Made by a program: the position numbers and the translations under genes. A stretch of 64,000 nucleotides of DNA, taken from the NCBI GenBank assembly GCA_035578175.1, contig JAQMRL010000004.1:75059901-75123900 (forward strand), given 5' to 3'. Under the pieces are notes generated by a model. It saw only the letters and a list, made by a program, of their open reading frames with translations, was not told the origin of the DNA and did not search any database. The first letter of the stretch is position 1. Every line of letters begins with the position of its first letter. This DNA comes from Catonia carolina. Its lineage: Eukaryota; Arthropoda; Insecta; Hemiptera; Achilidae. Below are positions 33,980 through 44,418 of this stretch, piece after piece.

Positions 33980-35044
33980 TTTTACTTTCTCTTGCCTAAA
34001 CGAATACACAGGAAGGAAAGTATTGTTTTCATGTCGATTTTTCGCAATAGAGTTTTCACCGGATTTACACATTTTCAGACCCCTTAACCCAAAAAACAAT
34101 ACAACTTCACTTCATTCACCACAGCGTCTGGCTATATAATGAAATTCATTACTTTCAGAGGATATAACTCTGATTAGTGTCTTTTACACCTCTGCCTCTT
34201 CTCTTCTTAAATAATTCAGTCATTTAATCGGTCCAGTCATTAGCGGTTGGTCTGAGTGTGTGTGTGTGTGAACAGAAAATCTCAAGAACGGAACATCGTA
34301 CGGACTTGAAACTTAAGTTAGATACCACTAGAGGACCCGACACGAACATTTTCATCAAAATCGGCCAACCAGAAGTAGTAGTTTATTCGCGTCATTTTTC
34401 ACTTTTTGCGATTTTCTCAAAAAAAAAAAAGGTTCCTACGATTTTTTTTTTTAAATCGCCTCATTTACTTAATTTTCTATGCTTTACACGATAGGTTAGA
34501 CGCCATGTGTGCTGAAATTCTTGGTAAGGTTGTTTTCACGTAAAAAAATTGTTTTTTTAAGATTGCCGCTTTAACATGCATTTTAGCTCAAAAATGTGTA
34601 TAATGAAAGTTGTACAGAATTAAAAATCCCACAACTTTTCTACCAAAAATGTTTTGTACAACGATTAGTTTAGCAGTAATCAACAATTTTCTGTTTTTTT
34701 CCTCACGAAAACGTGTAAAAATATCTATTTTTTTAAAGATTTCAGTCATCTTACGACAAAAGTGTATATAATAAAATTTATAGTAAATTAAACGATCTAC
34801 AACTTTTATTTAGAGCATTTTTCTCTACAGAGCCTGGTTTAGCGTAGAATGGTTTTCCGTATTTTTAAGGCAAACTGAGTTTGTTTTTCATTTTACGTCG
34901 TTCACTCATGATTAAAATTAGGTTATGTTTATTGAGGTTAGTTTTTCGTTTATGTGTAATGTTTCATTACAAATGTTAGGTTATATTGTTCAATATCTGC
35001 ATTGGCAACAGAAAGTTGTGTGTGTGTTTCAAACCAGATTTTTT
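33980..35044 (+). mobile_element. H element copy I with inserted C400 patch
   Basis: Plus-strand copy with both termini (3' hairpin altered: GTGTGTGTGTTTCAAAC). Between CCAAAAAACA and AGCGGTTGG, where other copies have ATGTTTTT, lies a ~120-bp internal C400 fragment. Confidence 0.8.
34103..34224 (-). mobile_element. Internal C400 fragment inside H copy I
   Basis: Middle section of C400 only (CTTCACTTCATTCACCACAG to TTCAGTCATTTAATCGG); both ends are missing and there is no TSD. This fits a filler/template-switch event rather than retroposition. Confidence 0.75.
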
Positions 35045-35067
35045 AAATATGTAACATAAATCCAGAA

Positions 35068-35229
35068 AGGAACAAAATAAAAATGATTGAAATTAACAAC
35101 GATGACGAAGAAAGAAGAGTTAAATGGTTAACAATGGCTGTTTAAACGGAATAAGATAATTGTGGTTAGAACACATAAAGAGGGTTTGAGGTTAGGTATT
35201 TGATTCAATCGACCCAACTACACTTGAAC
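35068..35229 (+). repeat. 162-bp direct repeat, left copy
   Basis: From AGGAACAAAAT to TACACTTGAAC. Nearly identical to 36164-36325 and the same length. The two copies sit immediately on either side of H copy J. Confidence 0.88.
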
Positions 35230-36168
35230 ACTCACACAACTTTCTCTTGCCAATGCAAATAATTAACAATAAGCCTAACATTATTAATAAAACATTACAA
35301 ATAAACAAAAAACTAACCTCAATAAACATAACCTGATTTTAATCATGAGTGAAAGACGCAAAATGAAAATCAACCTCAGTTTGGCTTTAAAATACGGAAA
35401 AACACTCTTAGACACTAAACTACTCTCTGTAGAGAAAAATGCTTTAAATAAAGTTGTAGATCTTTTAATTTTCTATAAATTCGATTATATACACTTTTAT
35501 TATAAAATGCATACTACGGCCGAAATCTTTAAATAATCGACTTTTCACACGTTTTCGTGAGAAAAAACAGAAATTCGCTAATTACCGCTAAACTAGGCGT
35601 TATACAAAAAAATGTTTGAAATAAAAGTTGTAGAATTTTAAATTCTCTACATTTTTTGTTATATAAATTTTTGCACTATAATACATATTAAAGCAGTAAT
35701 CTTAAAAAAACACTTATTTACAAGAAAACGGCCTCACCAAGAATTTCAGCAATCATGGCGCCTACCATATCTTGTAGAGAATAAAAAATTGAATAAACCA
35801 GGCGATTTTTAAAAAAATCGTAGGACCAGTTTTTGAGAAAATCGCAAAAAAGTGAAAAATTACATGAATAAACTACTACTTCCGGTTGACCGATTTTGAT
35901 GAAAATGTTCGTGTCGGGTCCGGTAGCGGTATGTAACTTAAGTTTCAAGTTTCAGGTTCGTGCGATGTTTCGTTCTCGAGATATTCTGTTCACACACACG
36001 CGCGCGCGCGCGCACACACACACACACACACACAGAGACCAATCGCTAAAAACATGTTTTTTGGGTTCAGGGGGTCTGAAAACGTGTAGATCCGGTGAAA
36101 ACTCGATTTCGAAAAATCGACATGAAAACAATACTTTACTTCCTATATATTCATACAAGCAAGAGGAA
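35229..36168 (-). mobile_element. H element copy J, both tips missing
   Basis: Minus-strand copy beginning ACTCACACAACTTTCTC, lacking the outer hairpin arm and T run, and ending ..CAAGCAAGAGGAAC, lacking the terminal AAAGTAAA. Microsatellite (CG)n-(CA)n at 35992-36035. Confidence 0.82.
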
Positions 36169-36325
36169 CAAAATGAAAATGACTGAAATTAACAACGATG
36201 ATAAAGAAAGAAGAGTTAAATGCTTAACAATAGTTGTTTAAACGGAATAAGATAATTGTGGTTAGAACACATAAAGAGGGTTTGAGGTTAGGTATTTGAT
36301 TCAATCGACCCAACTACACTTGAAC
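36164..36325 (+). repeat. 162-bp direct repeat, right copy
   Basis: Second copy of the segment at 35068-35229, joined to the truncated 5' end of H copy J. Confidence 0.88.
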
Positions 36326-36570
36326 GACTTGAAACAGTAAAACAATTGAGAACAATTCAAATGACCACCAGACAATCCGTTTATCCTCCAAGAGAGGATC
36401 AATAGAAGTGAGAAAGATAGAATGAACATGGTCCAATTAGATTAAGCTTTTCCTTTTGGTGGAATTACTGTGAAAGAACCGATCATTAGATTTCATAATA
36501 TCATCAATTCAAATCTTTAAATGGTATCTACGTTTTAATCCTATTAAAGTTTAATGGTGATTCGATGTTA

Positions 36571-37500
36571 AAAACACCTGGTGTGAAACACTCACACAAC
36601 TTTCTCTTGCCAATGCAAATAATTAACAATAAACCTAACATTAGTAATAAAATATTAGAAATAAACAAAAAACTAACCTCAATAAACATAACCTAATTTT
36701 AATCATGAGTGAAAGACGCAATATTAAAATCAACCTCTGTTTGGCTTAAAAATACGGAAAATCAGTCTTTCACATAAAATTAGCTCTGTAGAGAAAAATG
36801 TTAAAAATAAAAGTTGTAGATCTTTTAATTTTCTATAAATTTGACTATATAGGCCTACACTTTTATCGGTAAATGCATACTAAGCCCGAAATCTAAAAAA
36901 AATCGATTTTTCACACGTTTTCATGAGAAAAAACAGAAAATCGCTAATTACCGCTAAACTAATCGTTATACAAAAAAGTGTTTGATATGAAAGTTGTAGG
37001 ACTTTAAATTCTCTACAACTTTTATTAGTAGATTTTTGCCCTAAAATGCATATTAAAGCCGTAATCTTTAAAAAAACAATTTCTTTACGTGAAAACAGCC
37101 TCACCGAGAATTTCAGTAAACATGGCGCCTACCCTATCTTGTAGAGCATAAAAACATTAGTAAATTAGGCGATTTATAAAAAAATCGTAGGACCAGTTTT
37201 TGAAAAAATCGCAAATAAGTGAAAAATTACACGAATAAACTAATACTTCTGGTTGACCGATTTTGATGAAAATGTTCTTGTCGTTTCCGGTATTGGTATC
37301 TAACTTAAGTTTCAAGTTCGTACAATGTTCCGTTCTTGAGATATTCTGTTAACACACACACAGACCAATCGCTAAAAACATTTTTTTTGGGTTCAGTGGG
37401 TCTGAAAACGTGTAGATCCGGTGAAAACTCGATTTCGAAAAATCAACACGAAAACAATACTTTCCTTCCTATATATTCATATAGGCAAGAGAAGGTAAAA
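36571..37500 (-). mobile_element. H element copy K
   Basis: Near-complete minus-strand copy with a short (CA)n microsatellite (37352-37362). Confidence 0.8.
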
Positions 37501-37756
37501 ATATTACATTTTTCTTGGAGTGATTATTTGCAATATTTAAATTACTTTCAACTTTATTATGTTAATTTACTTACTTAACAAAAGCAGCTGATATATCATG
37601 GGATTAAAAATAAAGATAAACACACGTAAAAATGTTTACATAAAATATCAGAGATTACTTAAAAAAATACCTCACACAATTATATTGATATTTAAAACAA
37701 TTTACAAGTTAACAGCTTACCTAAAAAAACATCCAAAAAAATTCTTTAAAATACAC

Positions 37757-38076
37757 CACCCACCGGGTTGGTCTATAGGTAAAGTCGTCACCAAGATCAG
37801 CTGTTTAACAGCTGATTTTCGGAGACGAAGGTCCTGGTTCAAATTCTAGTAAAGGTAGTTACTTTTATACGGATTTGAATGCTAGACAGTGGTTACCGGT
37901 ATGGTTGGGGTTCAATTAACCATACTCTCTCAGGAAGTGTCGGCCTGAGTCTGTACAAGATTACACCTCATTTACACGTCATACGTATCATTCTCATCTC
38001 ATTGAGTCATGGGGTTGTTTATTGTTCTAAATTGAACAGATTGCAACGTACACATATTAGGAATTTTAAAAAAAAC
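37757..38076 (+). mobile_element. S1 SINE
   Basis: Full-length plus-strand copy with a small deletion (GTGTACTTTG missing) and B-box-like GGTTCAAATTC. Confidence 0.85.
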
Positions 38077-38230
38077 ATCAACATAAACAATACAACTTTT
38101 TTCGTTTTTTTTGGGGGCTCCTAAACTCCCCTACACCCCAGCGTAACCAACCACCGCTATGGCTGGTTAGAAGGATACGAGGTGATACAGTAGAACAGCA
38201 ATAGACTATTGCCTGGTTATACTGCATCTA

Positions 38231-38890
38231 CGAGGTGTGGCTTTTAAATAAAGAGACAGACGTTGAAAAAATTGTACATTTATTTTATACATAATCACTT
38301 ATTGTCACCTTCAATATACAATCCTCTATCCCTAAAGCGGTTCATGCGAATTTTCCATTGTTGGAAACAGTGCTGGAAGTCATCTTCTGTCAGCTCCTTC
38401 AAGACACGTGCCGCTTTCTCTTTACAGATTCCACAGACTCAAATCTTGTCCCTTTTTATCCAGATTTCACCTTAGGGAACAGATAGAAGTCACAAGATCA
38501 GGTGAATAAGGTGGATTTTCTAACACTCAGATGCTGTACTTGGCTAGGAACCTCTTGACAGATAACGCGAAGTGAGCTGGGACATCCTCTTGGTAGAGAA
38601 CCCATGATTTATCCTGCCACTTTTTTGGGCGTTTTGTCCTTACTCTTTGAAGTAGATTAGAAAGTACCTCAAGGTAGTAATATTGATTAATAGTTTGACC
38701 TTCAGGAACCCAGTGAAGGTATACAATCCCATGGATATCAAAAAAAAAAAAATCATCATTGCTTTAAATTTTGACTTGCTCATTCGAGCCTTTTTTGGCT
38801 CTCGGTGAAGTTTGGCTCTTCCAGCGCATGGATTAGCTCTTCGTTTCCGGAACATAAGTAAAAAAACCACGTTGCATCACATATTATTAT
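38231..38890 (-). pseudogene. mariner transposase, left (minus) arm of locus 2
   Basis: Bordered on the left by TA and the 3' TIR (CGAGGTGTGGCTTTTAAATA). Minus-strand reading of the same mariner from the first catalytic region (CDATWFF; E changed to A) through HWVPEGQTINQYYYLEVLSN, a damaged HQDNAPAH region and the C-terminal KGTRFESVES block, with stops and frameshifts. Collinear with the locus 1 left arm. Confidence 0.82.
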
Positions 38891-39152
38891 CTTCTACCTG
38901 TTCGCTAAAATTAAAACTGCATTAAAAGGGACAAGGTTTGAGACTGTGGATGCTGTAAAAGAGAAAGCAGCGCGTGTCCTGAAGGAGCTGACAGAAGATG
39001 ACTTCCAGCATTTTTTCCAACAATGGAAAATTTGCATGGAGCGTTGTAGGGATAGAGAAAAAGTGTATATTGAAGGTGACAATAAGTGATTATCTATAAA
39101 ATAAAAATAAACTTTTTCACAACGTCAGTCTCGTTATTTAATAGCCACATGG
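38891..39152 (+). pseudogene. mariner transposase, right (plus) arm of locus 2
   Basis: Reads FYLFAKIKTALKGTRFETVD, then EKAARVLKELTEDDFQ, WKICMERCRDREK.. to IEGDNK and a stop, then GTCAGTCTCGTTATTTAATA as the 3' TIR. The junction with the left arm lies at the same place as in locus 1 (after GATAATAA-type sequence from IITCDET, before the FYLF codons). Confidence 0.82.
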
Positions 39153-39154
39153 TA

Positions 39155-39489
39155 TATGGGACAATACCGCAGAGACTGGGTAAAAGAGTTCGGAGGACAC
39201 CCAGTTGTAGTCTCACGAGGATCCGACAGTTTAATTATTGTTGTACGGTAGTGAATTCTGGGTACTTAGAAGAAAATTTAATTTAAACAAAAAAACGTAA
39301 AAGTGTGATTTATTTTCACACAACTTCAAATAAAATTTATGATTATGAATAAACGATTAAAAACGATCAAACAACAAAAAAACAATAAAACTTTCGTAAA
39401 ATTTTTACACAAAGAATTTGTCAATTTATTACACCATCTATTTTTATGAGTTTTTAACGACTTCATGTTTGTGCTTTCTTCGTAAACAT
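39155..39489. other. No gene recognised
   Basis: A ~100-bp GC-richer stretch (39160-39260) is unassigned. Confidence 0.4.
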
Positions 39490-39702
39490 AACAGGCCTAG
39501 AAATTTTGTACATAATTTTTTTTTGTAAACATAATAATGTTTTTGTAAACATAGTAATTCTGTAAATAATTTTTTTGAAAACATAGTAATTTTGTACATA
39601 ATTTTTTTGTAAACAAAGTAAATTTGTACATAATGTTTTTGTAAACTAAGTAATTTTGTACATATTTTTTTTGTAAACATTGTAATTTTGTTCATAATTT
39701 TC
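39490..39702. repeat. ~33-bp minisatellite
   Basis: About six imperfect units of AATTTTGTACATAATTTTTT plus GTAAACATAGT. The minus-strand open frame is a by-product of the near 3-fold unit length. Confidence 0.8.
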
Positions 39703-40086
39703 ATAATAACATGTTATACCGAATGATGTTAACACGTGCTATTTAAACTCGTGTAGAAAAAAATGTGTTTTTAAAGTGAGTGATGTAGTTTTATTCAAAA
39801 CCATCTGGTGTTAAAATTGTTAAGGAAAAATATGAAACATATGTTTTTTTTGTTTTTATTATGACACCGAGATGTTTTATACTAAATAAATATTTATACA
39901 GATTTTTTGCAAAAGTAAATTCTTCAAAAACATGTTTTGTTTTTTAACTTCTAGGGTCAAGGAACGTAGATATAAATGGATTTCAATACGTTTTTAGAAA
40001 AATATTTTAACATCGAAAAAAATATTATTTCAGCAAACACTTTAATATTAAATTTATATAGAAATATATTTAATTGCGTTACCTTT
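39703..40086. other. No gene recognised
   Basis: AT-rich, no feature. Confidence 0.45.
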
Positions 40087-40230
40087 AACAGGCAGGTGGA
40101 GTGTTTCATTTACACTCGATCTGCTAGTTAGAAGGCTACAAAAAATATTTCGGTTTCTTATCACATGTTCAGCCAATTATATGACTAAAAAGTATGATAT
40201 TACAAAAGTTACAAAAGTATATTATATTTT

Positions 40231-40497
40231 TTTTCTTATTTTGTAGTTCCTAATTTGTGTACGTTGCAATGTGTTCAATTCAGAACAATAAGCAACCCCA
40301 TGACCCAATGAGATGAGGATGATGTGTATGACGTGTAAATAAGGTGTAGTCTTGTACAGACTCAGGTCGACCATACCTGAGAGAGTATGGTTAATTGAAC
40401 CCCAACCATCAAAGTACACTGGTAACCACTGTCTAGCATTCAAATCCGTATAAAATTAACTACCTTTACTAGGATTTGAACCAAGAACCTTCGTCTC
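40231..40497 (-). mobile_element. S1 SINE, head-truncated
   Basis: Minus-strand copy ending at GAACCTTCGTCTCC, just beyond the B box (GGATTTGAACC); the A-box side is missing. Confidence 0.8.
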
Positions 40498-40519
40498 CTG
40501 ATATTATATGATTAAGAAA

Positions 40520-40690
40520 ATGTTTTTCTTTTTTATTCGTCTAATGTTTTGCAATTTCTGCTAATACAGTCGGTGAAAAGGATGATACATGAAGATGAGT
40601 GATGAAAAAATGCCAGACATGACCGGGAATTGAACCCAAGACTCCGACGTAGAAGCCAGTTGCGCTAACCACTACGCCAACGGACCGGCC
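40520..40690 (-). mobile_element. S2 tRNA-derived SINE, with complete head
   Basis: The only S2 copy with the whole tRNA-like head: on the minus strand CCGTTGGCGTAGTGGTTAGC (A box) and GGGTTCAATTCCCGG (B box), followed by the shared body TTAGCAGAAATTGC. Confidence 0.82.
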
Positions 40691-40766
40691 AAGAAGAACA
40701 GAAGAGATAAGAGGTGTGAAAGACACTAGTTACAGCAATCTCCTCTGAGACTATTTAATTTCATTA

Positions 40767-40894
40767 CAGTTTTTTTTTTGGTTTAACGTCTGACTGTTCT
40801 CCAATTACTGCTAATGCAAACGGTAAAGGATGAAATGATTTTTTGTAACATATGAACATATGCTTTGCCTGAATGGGATTCGAACCCAAGACCG
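40767..40894 (-). mobile_element. S2 SINE with 11-bp TSD
   Basis: Head-truncated minus copy flanked by TAATTTCATTA at 40756-40766 and 40895-40905, both inside C400 sequence. Confidence 0.9.
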
Positions 40895-41060
40895 TAATTT
40901 CATTATACTGCCGGACCCCGAGATGAATTAATTGAAAGTTTCATTTTTCAGGATGGAAAGTAGATGCTTTTCAGAGGACCTGGCTTACTGATAAGCAGAC
41001 TTTTCCACTCAATGAGGAAGGTAATTGTAAACCACCTCATTTACCACCCCGTTTTACTTA

Positions 41061-41688
41061 TTAGGGGGTCCAATCGAATACGCATTTGCTGTACGATTCC
41101 CCCGCTCTTGGGGGGGTCCAGACAACAACTGACCCTGTAGCTTCACAGCCAAGGGGAAAATTGGTCTCTCACGGAACGTTCGAGCTTGTACCGCGAGGTG
41201 CATGCTCAGGCGGTGTGGGGGTTCCTTGACGAGGTAGCTACATTCTACCGTCGTCATGTAGTATAATTAAGGGTTAGTGTCTCTCGGCTATCGTCGAAGG
41301 CACTGATGTCAAAATTACATATGGTGAACAAACACTTGCTGGACAAATTTAAAGGCGACTAGGTCCTAACCAATATTTTATTTTATTAGTTAGTTCGTTT
41401 TAAAATCTTCGACAAGTCTTGACTGTTAGGATCCAAATTTCTTCTGACGTGGGCCTTGAGCCCCAAGAGGCACCCCGACAAGAGGGCGAGCAGTGCACAC
41501 TCCCCAAGTCTGCCGGCCTGGCTCCAACTCGCCCTCGAATAATTTTAATCTATAACTAGTTTTTATCTTCTAATAAGTTGACTGTCGCCGTCACAAAGTT
41601 TCTTAAGAGTTCTTAGGAACGACCTCCAGGTCTATGCCTTCTGGCGACCAATTGGAGGGGAGGTGGTGGGAGCAATGCCAGCAAACCA
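41061..41688. mobile_element. GC-rich unclassified insertion with 8-bp TSD
   Basis: 628 bp, clearly richer in GC than its surroundings, flanked by TTTACTTA (41053-41060 and 41689-41696) inside C400. It carries GGGGGTCC blocks at one end and AATTGGAGGGGAGGTGGTGG at the other. No TIR or TG..CA ends. It may be a LINE 3' UTR-type retroposon in minus orientation; no coding frame is recognised. Confidence 0.65.
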
Positions 41689-41756
41689 TTTACTTAGTAA
41701 AAGCCCCTCTAGAGATTCAAGTCAGCCTTTCGGCTAATGACCTAAACAACAATATT

Positions 41757-42431
41757 TTAACAACATTCACAAGAGTTTAAAAATACAAAACGAAAATATA
41801 AAACAAAACATTAAAATGGACCGGCTTCGATTCACATTATATAATTTGTAGATTTCAACAAGTTGCTATTCAGAAACCAACTCTAATCGCTTAATAAGAA
41901 ATAAGTAGACAAATTTTTTAATAAAACAAAAATACCTTTAAAATTAAGATAAATAACACCAAAAAAAATTCAAAAACACTTGTATAAATACAATAACAAT
42001 ACAATTAAATTAAAACTACTTTAAGCCCCTGTTACTGTAATAAAGAGAACAACTGTTCCAATCTTTACCAAGTAAATAATCGATACCAAAACACTAATTG
42101 TTCAATTTGCGTTGGAAGTATTAAATGAAAGAGGTTAGTTGATTAAGCAAACATTAATTGGGTATGATAAATTAGGTTATGTAACCTAAATACAAGTAAT
42201 TATTAATTAATTAAATGAATAAAATAATTCTGATGGTAAATACGAATTAGTAATTTAAGATGTACACACTAAAATACATACACGTGGTTCAATTTATATA
42301 ATACAGTAGCTAAAATACCAGTTCATCGAATGTGGTTGTTGACGCTTTAGTTACTGTAACATGAATAACAGTTTATTTTATGATTTTATTAATCTTTAAG
42401 AGATTAGAGCTACGAAGGTTACAGTTACAGC
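41757..42431. other. AT-rich stretch, nothing recognised
   Basis: No feature supported. Confidence 0.5.
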
Positions 42432-42487
42432 CTCAACGTCGTCGCTAATGACCGTTGCAGTTCATGCAACGTTTAAATAAATAAATA
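42432..42487 (+). mobile_element. S3 SINE tail fragment
   Basis: GTCGTCGCTAATGACCG followed by AACGTTTAAATAAATAAATA, matching the 3' end of S3 at 11.9 kb. The head is absent. Confidence 0.6.
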
Positions 42488-42572
42488 AAAAAATCTGGTG
42501 TGAAACACTCTCACAACTTTCTCTTGCCAATGCAAATAATTAACAATAAACCTAATATTAGTAATAAAACAT

Positions 42573-42971
42573 TGTTGTTGTTGTTTAGGTCATCAGCCGA
42601 AAGGCTGGTTTGAACCTGTAGAGGTTTTACTAAGTAAAACGAGGAGTGAGGTGGTTTACAATTGCCTTCCTTACTGAGTGGAAAAGTAAGCTTATCAGCA
42701 TGCCGGGCCCTCTGAAAAGCACATATTTTCCGCTCTGTAAATGACACCTTCACTTCATTCACCACAGGGTCTGGCTGTATAATGAAATTCATTACTTTCA
42801 GAGGAGATAACTCTGATTATTGTCTTTTACACCTCTACCTCTTCTGTTCTTAAATGATTCAGTCATTTAACTGGCTGAACATGTGAAAAGAAACAGAACT
42901 ATTTATTTTAGCCCTGCAACGAACAGATTGAATGTAAATAATTTGACACTCCACCTGTCTGTTATGGGCAG
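42573..42971 (-). mobile_element. C400 element nested in H copy L
   Basis: 399 bp flanked by AATAAAACAT at 42563-42572 and 42972-42981. The tail here has one more CAA than the nested copy at 21.8 kb, so tail length varies. Confidence 0.92.
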
Positions 42972-43348
42972 AATAAAACATTAGAAATAAATAAACAAAA
43001 AATCTATCCTTGATAAACATAACCTAATTTTAATCATGAATGAAAAACGCAAAATGAAAACCAACCTAAGTTTGGCTTAAAAATACGGAAAATCACTCTT
43101 TCACGCTATACTAGGCTCTGCAGAGAAAAATACTTTAATTAAAGCTGTAGGTCTTTTAATTTCCTATAGAATTGATTACATACACTTTTGTCGTAAAATC
43201 CATACTGAGGCCAAAATCTTAAAAAATCAATTTTTCACACGTTTTCTTGAGAACAAACAAAAAAATCGCTAATTACCGCTAAACTACGCGTTATACAAAA
43301 AAATTATTGAAATAAACGTTGTAGGATTTAAATTCTCTACAGTTTTTA

Positions 43349-43610
43349 TTTTTATTCCTAATTTGTGTACGTTGCAATCTGTTCAATTTAGAACAATAAG
43401 CAACCCCATGACCCAATGAAATGAGGGTGATGTGTATGGCGTGTAAATGAGGTGTAGTCTTGTACAGACCCAGGCCGACCATTCCTGAGAGAGTATGGTT
43501 AATTGAACCCCAACCATCAAAGTACACCGGTAACCACTGTCTAGTATTTAAATCCGTATAAAAGTAACTACCTTTACTAGGATTTGAACCAGGAACCTTC
43601 GTCTCCGAAA
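43349..43610 (-). mobile_element. S1 SINE nested in H copy L
   Basis: Head-truncated copy ending CCTTCGTCTCCGAAA. Next to it the H segment TTATTATATAAATTTACAG is present twice in tandem, a target-site rearrangement. Confidence 0.8.
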
Positions 43611-43866
43611 CAGTTTTATTATATAAATTTACAGTTTTTATTATATAAATTTTTGCGCTAAAATGCATATTAAAGCCGCCGCAATCTTAAAAAAACCAAT
43701 TTTTTCGTGAAAACACCCTCACCAAGAATTTCAGCAAACATGGCGCCTACTCTATCTTGTTGAGCATAAAAGATTTAGTAAATCAGGCGATTTAAAAAAA
43801 GTTCTAGGACCGGTTTTGATGAAAATGTTCGTGTCGCGTTCGGTAGTAGTAGCTACCTATCTTAAG

Positions 43867-44405
43867 TTCTCGGAGAATGTAGTGCAGTTCTACGGAGAAA
43901 ATAAATGTTAAATTTTGTTTAATAGGGTCTTAAACAATGTATTTCTGGTGCCAGAACAGTAAAATATTTCTTTTTTTTATCTTAAGCAATAATGGGAATC
44001 AAATAATGTTTACTGGTAAGATTGCTTATTAAAATAACTTGTACTCCTATATAACAGAAAAATGTGTAAAATAACTTATCTCAACTTCATAAATTAACAT
44101 GAATGCGTGCTTTCCCGTAAAAAACTAAAATTTTCTAAGCACAGTACAAAAGTAACAACAAAACAACACGGTTGCGTACGCTGGTATGAATCCTTACTAC
44201 ATTCTTGTAACTCATGAAGCTAATGGTCGCTGCGCACTAATTTCAAAATTTGGATAGCCTACTTACCAGAGAACATCTATAAAACCATAAAATGGCAATA
44301 GGGTTCACCTGCATAGCTTATTCTAAAAAAAATCGACTTTATTGCCAGTGGTAAGTATACTTACCAATGACCTATAAAAGGTTAAGGAACAACGAAAAAT
44401 CGTTT
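43867..44405. other. No gene recognised
   Basis: No repeat family or gene assigned. Confidence 0.45.
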
Positions 44406-44418
44406 ACTTTTCCATATT

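Larger units (their letters stand above)
40087..41756 (+). mobile_element. C400 element broken by four insertions
   Basis: Family segments occur in order at about 40087-40190, 40691-40766, 40895-41060 and 41689-41756, ending GACCTAAACAACAA. Between them lie an S1, two S2 copies and a 628-bp GC-rich insert. Two of the insertions have clear TSDs within the C400 sequence. Confidence 0.85.
42488..43866 (-). mobile_element. H element copy L with two nested retroposons
   Basis: Minus-strand copy interrupted by C400 (42573-42971) and S1 (43349-43610). A core deletion joins CTAGGACCGG to TTTTGATGAAAATG, and the 5' end is lost after the TCGCGTTCGGTAG segment. Confidence 0.85.
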
